Below are positions 26,397 to 35,557 of a DNA stretch of 64,000 nucleotides, piece after piece. Source of the stretch: Formosa sp. Hel3_A1_48. GTDB lineage: Bacteria > Bacteroidota > Bacteroidia > Flavobacteriales > Flavobacteriaceae. Both the position numbers and the translations under genes were made by a program. The notes beneath the pieces are model-generated. The model did not search any database. It saw only the letters and a program-made list of their open reading frames with translations, and was not told where the DNA came from. The DNA is taken from positions 186,001 to 250,000 of the forward strand of contig NZ_CP017259.1 in NCBI RefSeq assembly GCF_001735715.1. The letters run 5' to 3'. Within the stretch, counting starts at the first letter, position 1, and the number at the start of each line of letters is the position of its first letter.

Positions 26397-28019
26397 TTAA
26401 TTTATTAAGTCATTAGTGTTAATTTCTCTTGTCGGCAGGGGTAAAAACATGATCTGAGAGGGGTCTTCACTTAGCGTCAAATCTTTGTTGTTAAAATTCA
26501 TAGATTGGCCGTCTGACAATCTTCTATTTGGAGTAATTGGATGCCAACTGCTAGGGTTATGAGGAATAATAATATGTTCTAAAAAATAATCAAAACCTCT
26601 ACGCCTATTATTATGTGCATCTTCTCCCTCACCGAGCAGCTCATAGCGGTATTCCTTCATTATTTTATTTCGAAAAGTCGTTTGATCCGCACTGGCATAT
26701 TCTGCATTACTTAATCCAGAACGGTCCAAAACCTGTGTAACATAATTTAATGCACCGGTTGAATTTCCCAGTTCATTGGAAATTTCAGCTAGCATTAGTA
26801 AAAGATCCGCATACCTGTAAACAATAATATTTTTACTGTCATATTGATTGCTATGTGTAATGTCTTTATTAGCGAATTTAAAAAGGTAAGGATGAGAATT
26901 TCCAAACCAACCTCTATTTCTTGAAGGATAAGTACGAACCCAGTTACCGACGTTATTAGGGTTATTACCATTGTTTCTATATTCACTCATATAAGTAGCA
27001 CCTTCGAGCCTTGGATCTCCTGGATAAGTTGTAAAATGATCGTCATAAAAATCTGCACCAACACTAAACCAACCAAAGCATTGTCCTGGTTTGTAATTGT
27101 TAGGGGTGTAATTTCTTCCCATCTGCGAATTTGTAGCAACTTGACTAATCTGCAGTTCAAAAATAGATTCTGTAGAATTTTCACCTTCTAAAGTAAACAG
27201 GGAAGCGTAATCAGATACCAACTGATATTGATCTAAAACTTGAATGGCTTGATCATAGGACATTTGCCAAAAATCAGAACCCAATAAATTATCTGGGATG
27301 ATGTCATAAGTAGTTGCATATTCATTACTAGCCATGGTCATATAAACTTTGGCCAAAAGCATATTAGCAGCATATTTCTTAGGATAGTAATACTGGTAAT
27401 CAATTTCTCCATCACCATTATAACCATCATACATCATATCAGCAGCAGCATTGGCATCTGCAATAACTTGCGCATAAACCTCTTTTGCAGGAGTCAATGC
27501 GTTCATTACAGCATCATGAGATGGCAAATCTAAAATTAATGGAATATCACCAAATAAACGCACCAACGAAAAATAAGACCAGGATCTTACAAAATGGGCT
27601 TGACCAACCACTTCTTTAAAAAGTTTGTCATTAGCTGAATTGCCATCAGGGTCATAATCTTGAACATTGGCGATTAAAGTATTTGCCCTTGCTATGGCTC
27701 TGTAAAAACCAAACCACAGTGCATCAGCATCACCATCATTGGCCTGTGGCTTTAATGAGAATAGATTTCTGTTATTTACATTATTTATATTTGGACCCTG
27801 TTTTCTTGTAACAAAAAAACCTGAAAAGCCATTTTGTACAAAAAGCCGTCTTTCTTGAGCTTGGTAATTTGCTAACCCCGCATAAACACCATCCAAGGTA
27901 GCTAAAATAGACATTGGGTCATTGTAAGCATTATCACCCAAATAAGGAGGATCTTCATCTAAGTCACAAGACGTAAATATGGTAAGGGCAAATAATAAGA
28001 ATATTTTTAAATTTTTCAT
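26397..28019 (-). CDS. SusD/RagB-like glycan-binding lipoprotein
   Basis: A 540-residue outer-membrane lipoprotein that binds glycans at the cell surface and acts as a lid on the SusC channel. Signal peptide with lipidated Cys18 (IFTSC), followed by DLDED, acidic residues typical of surface-exported Bacteroidota lipoproteins. SusD features: the N-terminal helix pairs (NAYNDPMSILATLDGVYAGLAN, WFGFYRAIARANTLIANV, GQAHFVRSWSYFSLVRLFGDIPLI) and the C-terminal YADLLLMLAEISNELG / RRGFDYF blocks. It lies 11 nt downstream of susC. The cognate glycan is inferred to be sulfated xylan or its oligosaccharides. Confidence 0.96.
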   Translation of the reverse strand: MKNLKIFLLFALTIFTSCDLDEDPPYLGDNAYNDPMSILATLDGVYAGLANYQAQERRLFVQNGFSGFFVTRKQGPNINNVNNRNLFSLKPQANDGDADALWFGFYRAIARANTLIANVQDYDPDGNSANDKLFKEVVGQAHFVRSWSYFSLVRLFGDIPLILDLPSHDAVMNALTPAKEVYAQVIADANAAADMMYDGYNGDGEIDYQYYYPKKYAANMLLAKVYMTMASNEYATTYDIIPDNLLGSDFWQMSYDQAIQVLDQYQLVSDYASLFTLEGENSTESIFELQISQVATNSQMGRNYTPNNYKPGQCFGWFSVGADFYDDHFTTYPGDPRLEGATYMSEYRNNGNNPNNVGNWVRTYPSRNRGWFGNSHPYLFKFANKDITHSNQYDSKNIIVYRYADLLLMLAEISNELGNSTGALNYVTQVLDRSGLSNAEYASADQTTFRNKIMKEYRYELLGEGEDAHNNRRRGFDYFLEHIIIPHNPSSWHPITPNRRLSDGQSMNFNNKDLTLSEDPSQIMFLPLPTREINTNDLIN

Positions 28020-28030
28020 TTTAATTAATT

Positions 28031-31000
28031 TTAAAAGTTAAGATTTACTCCAATAGATATTGTTTTTGCATCAGGTGAACCGTTCCAATCAACACCATTT
28101 CTAAGACCGTCGTAAGAAAAACTTGAGATTTCTGGATTGTAGCCACTGTAGTTGGTCCAGGTAAATAAATTTTGAGCTGTTACATAGACATTAAAACGGC
28201 TGAATAGACTGGTAGTTTCAACAGGTAAATCATAACCAACCGTAAGATTGTTTAGTCTCAAGAAACTTCCATCTTCAATAATCCGATCGGTAATGGCAGT
28301 GTCGCCAATGGTGTTATAACCAATTCTTGGATTTGTATTGGACTGTGCATCAGGTCGCCACGCATTGTAATATGCATCTGAACTAATGTTTTGAAATTGC
28401 CCCGCAGCATTACCAATAGTTAAAAGATTACCGTTGGCTATATCGTTTCCATAAACTCCATTAAAAAGCATTGAAATATTAAATCTTTTGTATCTAAAAT
28501 TTAAATTTAATCCGTATACAAAGTCTGGGTTTGGATTACCAATAAAGGTTCTATCATCATCATTGATTACACCATCTCCATTTTGATCTATAATTCTTGG
28601 ATCGCCGGGCTCAGCATTGCCTAAGATATCCGTGTCTTCTGTTTGATAAATTCCATTGGTTTCAAACCCATAAAAAAGGCTGGTTTCTTCACCCTGCACA
28701 AATACATTTGCAGGTGTTCGGAAAATTTGCCCATTAGAGATTCTATTCCCAAAAAAGAATGAACGCTGTTGAGCTTCTCCGTCAATATAAAAATCATCAA
28801 CAGGGACTCCAAGAGATAAAATCTTAGTTCTATTAAATGCAATATTACCTCCCAAAGATAGCTCAAGATCATCAGTTGAAATTAAATCAAAATCCAAGCC
28901 AAGTTCTACTCCTTTGTTAGAAATTTCTCCTTTATTTATAAGTAAATTCGTGTAACCACTTGATGATGGTATAGGGATATTTTGAAGTAAATCTTTTGTG
29001 GTCTTGTCATAAAGATCAAGTGTTCCTGAAATCTTTTCATTAAATAATGAAAAGTCTACACCAAAATTAATTTGCTCAGTGGTCTCCCATGTTAAATTAG
29101 GATTGGCTATGTTATTCAAGATAATTGGAATACTGAGGCCATTGACTGGGTCGCCATATTGCACGCCAGAACTTATGCCATAATTAGGTATGGTACCATA
29201 AGGACGTATACCATGGTTTCCAATTTGTCCCCATCCAGCTCTCAGCTTTAAATTGCTGATAAAATCAGAATTTTGAAGAAAAGGTTCATTGGTTACATTC
29301 CAAGCCAGTGCAAATGATGGAAAGAAACTATAGCGATTTGCCGATGAAAATTTAGAAACCCCATCACGTCTAAAAGATGCAGTGAATACATACCTGTTTT
29401 TATAAGAATAGTTTAGACGCCCTAAAAATGAAAAAACCTGTTGCTTAGAATATAAATATGTAAGCGGCGTATCAATAACAGAACCTAAATAAGGTTGATC
29501 TGTTGTAAGGTCTAATGCTACAAAATCTTGGACTGCATAGACACTGTTTTGATTATCTCTAACATCGTAAGTAAGTCCTAATGTCGCATTAATTCTGTGT
29601 TTCCTATTGAAGCTACGGTTGTATCTCAAAAGATTATTAACCTGATATGTTTTGGAGTCCAGTTCTGAAATCTGCAAAGCACCATTTGCATTTCTTCCTG
29701 CAAAAGTTGTCAATCCAAAAAATCGTCTTCGGTCTTTAATCCTAACATTTCCTCCGGTTCTGAATTGATAGCTCAAGCCTTTGATTGGTAATTTATAGGT
29801 GAGTGCAACAGATCCAATAAAACGTTTTTCTTTTGAAATATCTGTAAAATCATTGATCCAAGAATAAGGATTTGAAGCATCCAAATCTTCAACAAAACCT
29901 TCATCAGCTGAATTAACAATTGGTCTAAAAACAAGCGTACTTCGAACAAAGCTCTGATTCGCTGTACCAATAAGATCACCTGAATTGGCAAAATCCGTTT
30001 CAGTAAAAAAGGCCGTAGCACGCGCTTGTAGTTTTAAGTTTTTGTTGAGGTCTTGGTTTAAGTTTATTCTTAAATCTCCTGACTTAACTCCTGAGTTTGC
30101 AACAATCCCGCTTTCATCTCCTATACCACCAGAAATATAATAATTGCCATTATCACCACCACCAGAAGCTGAAAAGCCGAGTCTTTGACTCATCGTTTGA
30201 TCATAAACAATCTGTTGCCAATCAAAATATTCTAACGGATTATCACTAGCATTAGGACCTGTCGCATAAACATTACCACTATTATCTATTTCATAAGGAA
30301 AATCTTGATTTCCATTATTAATTTCCCATGCCTCGTTCTGATATCTTGCATACCCAACGCCATCCAACATATCATATTTTTTTCGAATACTTCTAAATGT
30401 TGTTGTGTGGAATGCATTAATTTTCACATTGCCTTTTTCCCCTTTTTTAGTCGTAATTAATACTACACCATTAGCTCCTCTTGAGCCGTAAATTGCTGTG
30501 GCTGAAGCATCTTTTAAAATTTCAATACTTTCAATATCTCTAGGGTTGATGCCTGTGAGACCGTTTTGTACTTCTTGACCGTCATTTCCAAGACCTCCTG
30601 TATGTACTACATCCTCTCCTGCTGATGCAATAATAATACCGTCTATGACATAAAGAGGTTCATTATTTCCTCTCAAACTATTGGTCCCTCTAATTCTAAC
30701 GCTCACACCTGAGCCCAGGGCACTAGAGTTTTGAGATACTTGAACACCAGCAGCTCTACCCTGTAGGAGCTGATCGATTCCAGTAGTTTGATTAGCAATA
30801 TTTTCATCAACTTTGACAGAACTAATTGAACCCGTTACATCTTTTTTCAAAACCGTACCATAGCCTACAACAACAACTTCATCTAATTCTGCAGTGTCAA
30901 TTTCCATGGACAGACGCACCGTCGTCAAATCTGTGACATCTAACTCAATCGTTTGAAATCCAACATATGAAAAAACAAGCACTTGTTTTTTTGTAGCTTG

Positions 31001-31192
31001 GATTGTGATTGAAAATTCACCATCAAAATTGGTGACAGCGCCTAAATTATCTGTCCCTCTGACTTGAATTGTAACACCCGGAAGTGGTAATCCTTGGTCG
31101 TCATTGACTACCCCTGTAACTGTTTTAGATTGCGCAAAGATTGCCAGAGGCAGCAATAAGATTGCGATTAGAATTTTGAGTTTATTTTTCAT
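28031..31192 (-). CDS. SusC/RagA-like TonB-dependent outer-membrane transporter
   Basis: A 1053-residue receptor that imports oligosaccharides using TonB energy. Signal peptide 1-20, then a carboxypeptidase-like beta sandwich (VTGVVNDDQGLPLPGVTIQVRGT). Next come the TonB-box/signature region LDEVVVVGYGT, a plug domain (ITGSISSVKVDENI, QLLQGRAAGVQVSQNS, SVRIRGTNSLRGNNEPLYVIDGI, IEILKDASATAIYGSRGANGVVLITTKKG), and a C-terminal barrel ending SIGVNLNF. It is first in the operon SusC-SusD-GH30-three sulfatases, driven by the operator at 31258-31322, next to the divergent HTCS gene. Confidence 0.97.
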   Translation of the reverse strand: MKNKLKILIAILLLPLAIFAQSKTVTGVVNDDQGLPLPGVTIQVRGTDNLGAVTNFDGEFSITIQATKKQVLVFSYVGFQTIELDVTDLTTVRLSMEIDTAELDEVVVVGYGTVLKKDVTGSISSVKVDENIANQTTGIDQLLQGRAAGVQVSQNSSALGSGVSVRIRGTNSLRGNNEPLYVIDGIIIASAGEDVVHTGGLGNDGQEVQNGLTGINPRDIESIEILKDASATAIYGSRGANGVVLITTKKGEKGNVKINAFHTTTFRSIRKKYDMLDGVGYARYQNEAWEINNGNQDFPYEIDNSGNVYATGPNASDNPLEYFDWQQIVYDQTMSQRLGFSASGGGDNGNYYISGGIGDESGIVANSGVKSGDLRINLNQDLNKNLKLQARATAFFTETDFANSGDLIGTANQSFVRSTLVFRPIVNSADEGFVEDLDASNPYSWINDFTDISKEKRFIGSVALTYKLPIKGLSYQFRTGGNVRIKDRRRFFGLTTFAGRNANGALQISELDSKTYQVNNLLRYNRSFNRKHRINATLGLTYDVRDNQNSVYAVQDFVALDLTTDQPYLGSVIDTPLTYLYSKQQVFSFLGRLNYSYKNRYVFTASFRRDGVSKFSSANRYSFFPSFALAWNVTNEPFLQNSDFISNLKLRAGWGQIGNHGIRPYGTIPNYGISSGVQYGDPVNGLSIPIILNNIANPNLTWETTEQINFGVDFSLFNEKISGTLDLYDKTTKDLLQNIPIPSSSGYTNLLINKGEISNKGVELGLDFDLISTDDLELSLGGNIAFNRTKILSLGVPVDDFYIDGEAQQRSFFFGNRISNGQIFRTPANVFVQGEETSLFYGFETNGIYQTEDTDILGNAEPGDPRIIDQNGDGVINDDDRTFIGNPNPDFVYGLNLNFRYKRFNISMLFNGVYGNDIANGNLLTIGNAAGQFQNISSDAYYNAWRPDAQSNTNPRIGYNTIGDTAITDRIIEDGSFLRLNNLTVGYDLPVETTSLFSRFNVYVTAQNLFTWTNYSGYNPEISSFSYDGLRNGVDWNGSPDAKTISIGVNLNF

Positions 31193-31257
31193 TTGTTTTA
31201 AAATTGGTTGGTAATTAATTTTAGCTATATTTAATTTAAGTATAGAAGTAACTCAAA

Positions 31258-31322
31258 CAAATATATTTGAATCATTAGCTTGACTATGGAACATTTGAAG
31301 AAATTTATGTAATTTATGAAGC
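31258..31322 (-). promoter_or_regulatory. susC operon promoter with HTCS-type operator (site A)
   Basis: The minus-strand -7 box TATATTTG (31258-31265) matches TAnnTTTG. Exactly 25 nt upstream, 31291-31322 reads on the plus strand ACATTTGAAG...TATGAAGC, with TGAAG half-sites 21 nt (two helical turns) apart. The site lies between susC and the divergent HTCS gene. The leader to the susC ATG is about 60 nt, longer than at the other sites. Confidence 0.78.
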
Positions 31323-31422
31323 ATTAAAAAAAAATCTTCTCATAATATATTCAATATATTGTAAATTAATTGATCTTTACCCACCCCAATCTTTCATTAC
31401 TTTTTCTGCGAAATTAAAATCT

Positions 31423-34400
31423 ATGCGCGCAGGTATTATTTTAAACATTTTTGTTTTTTTTATTTTCAATCCAAGTCCAGTCATAGCTCAGCAAGACTAT
31501 GATAGTGTAAATTTTGAATCACTTGCAGAAGATATTGGAACGAGGGCTGTTTCTTGTATTATTAAAGACCACAAAGGAATAGTTTGGATTGGAACTCAAG
31601 GCAATGGCTTGAGTTCATTTAATGGCCATGAATTAAAGAACTATAAGCATATATGGGACGATGATAAAACAATTGACAACTCAGTCATTAATGTTATTTA
31701 TATAGATAAAAGTAATGATTTATGGGTCGGTACTGAAGAAGGCCTCAACCTATACAACAGGAACTTAGATCAATTCACATACATACCACTTAATGAACTT
31801 AATTCAAAAATTCAAATAAAAGCTATTAATGAAACAGATGATAACTCATTACTAATAGGAACGCACAGCTTCGGTGTTTTTAAGGTCAATAAAGAATCTC
31901 TTTTGAGCACAGCTGTGGTTTTAGAGAAAAATATAAATACCAACAGATTTCAAGTTAACAGTATTGAGACAACCAAGAGAGGTGCTATTTTAATTGGTTC
32001 AAACATAGGGCTACACGGATACAATCCGCTGAGCAATAGCATTAACCAAGCTGAATTTACAACACTTGGAGGTCGAAAAATCATTGAAAATCCAATACAA
32101 ACCATCTTCAACAAAAAAGACGGAAGTATTTGGCTAGGCACAGTAAGTGATGGATTGATTGAAATTTTGACTACCCCCACTAATTACTATGAGTTCAAAT
32201 ATCACACCATCACCAACAAACGAATCTTGACCTTGGACTCTAATGATGAGGGTTCTCTTTTTTGTGGAACCGAAAATGATGGCCTATTTATTCTAAATAA
32301 AGAAGGTAAAATCAACTCACTTAAATACGAAAGATCAAAAACTAAAGGCATTAAATCAAATTCAATTTGGTCAACATTTATTGATGATAAAAATAGAATA
32401 TGGCTAGGATATTTTAACCAAGGAATTGACATCTATGACAAAGAAAAAGAACGGTTTAAATCTATTGAAAGTATTCCAAACAAAGACCAATCGCTATACT
32501 CAAAGTCTGTTACAGCCATAGCTCAAGATAGCCAAAAACGTTTTTGGTTTGGAATTGCTGATGGTGGAGTTGATGTGTATGACCCCTTAACTGAAAAGTT
32601 TACACATCTAATTGATCAAAGCAATCCTATTGCTAAAGGCCTTACAAGTAGTAACGTGGTAACAGTTTACATCGATAAACGCGAAAATATATGGGTAGGT
32701 ACTTGGAATTCTGGTTTGTTTTTATTGGAAAAAGGGAAGAGCGTATTTAAAAATATTAACGTTGACAACAGCAATGGTGTTTTTAAATCCAATAGAATTA
32801 TGAGCTTTGCCGAAGATTCAATGGGAACCATATGGATTGGTAGTTTTTTAAGTGGTCTTTATTCATACAATCCAAAATCCAAAACGTTTATTCATCATCA
32901 AGAGCCAGCCCTAACAGAAAAATATATTGACACAAAAAATATCCGAAAAGTTTTAGTTGATCAAAGTGATAATATTTGGCTCGGCACTAGAACTGGTTTG
33001 TTCAAATTGTCAAATATCAATAATTACCCAAAAGTTGAATCATACAATGCACTCATCAATAAAACACTTAAAACAACTGCTAGCTTTAACGTAATTACGA
33101 CACTTTTTGAAGACCAAAACAATAATATTTGGATTGGCACCGATGGTTATGGTCTTTTCCAATTGAATCCAATAAAAAATACAACTAAGTGGTACAACAG
33201 CTCTGATAACTTCATTCACCAATCGATTACCTCATTTATCGAATCTGAACCAGGAATCTTTTGGTTTACGGGTGACAATGGTATGACAAAATTTGATTAC
33301 ACCGCAAATAACTTTACTAATTACAATACCCAAGATGGAATTCTAGCTAATAACTTCAACAAAAACTCTGTATATTTTTCAGAGGATGGCGTCCTATTTT
33401 TTGGTTGTAATAAAGGGATTAACTTTTTTGATCCACAAACAATAACAATAAACTATGATGTGCCAAAAGTCTATATATCAGATTTTAAGCTTTCCAATAA
33501 AAGCATAAAACCAAGCGATGAAAATTCTCCACTAAGTAAAGTTATTGGAGAAACTTCGAATCTTCAACTTAAGCACAATCAGAGTTTATTTACAATAGGT
33601 TTTTTTGGATTAAGCTACACGAACTCAAAGAATTTAGAATACGCCTATTATTTAGACGGGTTTGAGCCTGGTTGGAACTATGTTAAGAAAACCCGAAATG
33701 CAACATATACAAATATACCTCCTGGACGTTATGATTTCAAAGTAAAGGCTGCAAATTCAGATGGGATTTGGAATAATGACTACACATCTTTAGAGATTGA
33801 AATATTACCACCATGGTGGGAAACCAATCTTGCCTCCTTTATGTTTTTTGTACTTTTTTTAATTGTTATCTATAATATTTATAGATTCATTGATATCCGT
33901 GTGAAAGAACGGCTAGAAATAAAAAGAGAACGAGAAGAACGAAAACAACTTGAAGGTCTAAATGATAAAAAAATACAATTCTTTACTAATATCTCTCATG
34001 AGTTCAGAACCCCTTTGACACTCATTTTAAATCCATTGGAAGAAATTATTAAAAACACCAATTTAAAACTCCCGGACAGTATCAAGGAGAAACATAAAAT
34101 TATTTACAAAAACTCAAAACGCTTATCTAGACTAATAAATGAATTAATGGATTTTAGAAAGTTGCAATTTGAGAAAATGGAAGTTAATGTTTCTAAATTC
34201 GATTTAATTCCTTTTGCCCAAGAAGTAGCAAGTCATTTTGAAGAAGAAGCGATACAACGCAATATTGAATTGATAATAAAAAATAAAACAAACAACATCA
34301 ACATATGGGCCGATCCATCAATGCTTGAAAAAATTATTTTCAATCTTTTATCAAATGCTTTTAAGGCCACTCTAGGAAAAGGTAAAGTAGTGTTAGAAAT

Positions 34401-35556
34401 ACAAGAAACAAAAGGTGAAATGTATTTCCCTTTAATAAAAAATAAAAAGCTAACAAAAGCGGTATGCATAAGCATCACCGATAGCGGAATTGGAATAAAA
34501 GCAGAGGATTTAAATAAAATATTTTCCCGTTTTTTTCAGGTAAAGGAACTGGATAAGCAGTACTATGGTGGTACCGGTATCGGCCTAGAGGTTGTCAAAA
34601 GCTTTGTTGATTTACACAAAGGAAAAATTGATGTCAAAAGTAAAAATAATGTTGGTACAGAATTTAAAATTTATCTTCCAAAGGGAAATAAACACTTTAA
34701 TAAGGACCTATCAAACATGGATATAAATCCAGATACTTCAAATTTTGATCAAATCAATGACGTATTAGACGAGATTGATAGTATTGAGCAAAAAAAGCCT
34801 AAATCAAAGAAAACAATTCTTATCGTCGAAGACAATCTAGAACTTAAAAATTATGTCAAAAATGAACTTAAAGAACATTATAAAATTAAAACCGCAGAAA
34901 ATGGTAAAGAAGGCCTAGAAAAAGCACTTAAATTTATGCCCGATATGATTATTACAGATATAATGATGCCTGTAATGGATGGAATTGAATTTTGCAAAAG
35001 AGTTAAAAATGATATAAAAATTAGCCATATCCCCCTACTGATGATGACTGCAAAAGGGATGCAAATTGACAAAATAAAGGGGATAGATTCTGGCGCAGAT
35101 GCTTACATCACAAAACCATTCAACATGAGTGTGATGAAGTCACACATAAAACAACTTATTACAAGTCGTCAAATCTTATTTGAAAAATATTTTAATGGAA
35201 TTCAAAATAAAGATTTATCCAACACTACTTCTTTAGACAAACAATTTATCACAAATGTATTGGACTATATCCATAATGATATAGCTAATCCAAACTTAGG
35301 TGTTGAGCAACTAGCCGAGGAGCTGTTCCTTAGTAGAAGTAAACTCTACAGAAAAATAAAGGCATTGACAGGGGATACAGCTACTGAATTTATTAGAAAG
35401 ATTAGATTAGAGAAAGCTAAAGAATTATTAGAAAAAACAGATCTGACCGTAAGTGAAATTGGTTATAAAGTTGGATTTTCTTCTCCGTCTTATTTTACCA
35501 AATGTTTTAAAAATCATTTTGGTCGAATTCCAAAAGAAATAAGATTAGAAAAATAG
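31423..35556 (+). CDS. Hybrid two-component system regulator (HTCS) with AraC-type output
   Basis: A 1377-residue inner-membrane sensor-regulator. Signal 1-22; 14 beta-propeller blades (IWIGT/IWLGT-type repeats) and a Y_Y_Y domain form the periplasmic sensor for an oligosaccharide. One transmembrane helix lies at about 803-825. A histidine kinase follows with phosphoacceptor His859 (SHEFRTPLTL), then an ATPase domain with DSGIGI and GGTGIGLEVV. The receiver domain has Asp1137, phosphoacceptor Asp1179 (TDIMMPVMDG) and Lys1231. The C terminus is an AraC-type helix-turn-helix (LAEELFLSRSKLYRKIKALTG...VGFSSPSYFTKCFKNHFG). It lies divergent from susC and is the likely activator acting at the five operators described here. 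The ligand is presumably a xylan fragment. Confidence 0.96.
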   Translation: MRAGIILNIFVFFIFNPSPVIAQQDYDSVNFESLAEDIGTRAVSCIIKDHKGIVWIGTQGNGLSSFNGHELKNYKHIWDDDKTIDNSVINVIYIDKSNDLWVGTEEGLNLYNRNLDQFTYIPLNELNSKIQIKAINETDDNSLLIGTHSFGVFKVNKESLLSTAVVLEKNINTNRFQVNSIETTKRGAILIGSNIGLHGYNPLSNSINQAEFTTLGGRKIIENPIQTIFNKKDGSIWLGTVSDGLIEILTTPTNYYEFKYHTITNKRILTLDSNDEGSLFCGTENDGLFILNKEGKINSLKYERSKTKGIKSNSIWSTFIDDKNRIWLGYFNQGIDIYDKEKERFKSIESIPNKDQSLYSKSVTAIAQDSQKRFWFGIADGGVDVYDPLTEKFTHLIDQSNPIAKGLTSSNVVTVYIDKRENIWVGTWNSGLFLLEKGKSVFKNINVDNSNGVFKSNRIMSFAEDSMGTIWIGSFLSGLYSYNPKSKTFIHHQEPALTEKYIDTKNIRKVLVDQSDNIWLGTRTGLFKLSNINNYPKVESYNALINKTLKTTASFNVITTLFEDQNNNIWIGTDGYGLFQLNPIKNTTKWYNSSDNFIHQSITSFIESEPGIFWFTGDNGMTKFDYTANNFTNYNTQDGILANNFNKNSVYFSEDGVLFFGCNKGINFFDPQTITINYDVPKVYISDFKLSNKSIKPSDENSPLSKVIGETSNLQLKHNQSLFTIGFFGLSYTNSKNLEYAYYLDGFEPGWNYVKKTRNATYTNIPPGRYDFKVKAANSDGIWNNDYTSLEIEILPPWWETNLASFMFFVLFLIVIYNIYRFIDIRVKERLEIKREREERKQLEGLNDKKIQFFTNISHEFRTPLTLILNPLEEIIKNTNLKLPDSIKEKHKIIYKNSKRLSRLINELMDFRKLQFEKMEVNVSKFDLIPFAQEVASHFEEEAIQRNIELIIKNKTNNINIWADPSMLEKIIFNLLSNAFKATLGKGKVVLEIQETKGEMYFPLIKNKKLTKAVCISITDSGIGIKAEDLNKIFSRFFQVKELDKQYYGGTGIGLEVVKSFVDLHKGKIDVKSKNNVGTEFKIYLPKGNKHFNKDLSNMDINPDTSNFDQINDVLDEIDSIEQKKPKSKKTILIVEDNLELKNYVKNELKEHYKIKTAENGKEGLEKALKFMPDMIITDIMMPVMDGIEFCKRVKNDIKISHIPLLMMTAKGMQIDKIKGIDSGADAYITKPFNMSVMKSHIKQLITSRQILFEKYFNGIQNKDLSNTTSLDKQFITNVLDYIHNDIANPNLGVEQLAEELFLSRSKLYRKIKALTGDTATEFIRKIRLEKAKELLEKTDLTVSEIGYKVGFSSPSYFTKCFKNHFGRIPKEIRLEK

Positions 35557-35557
35557 A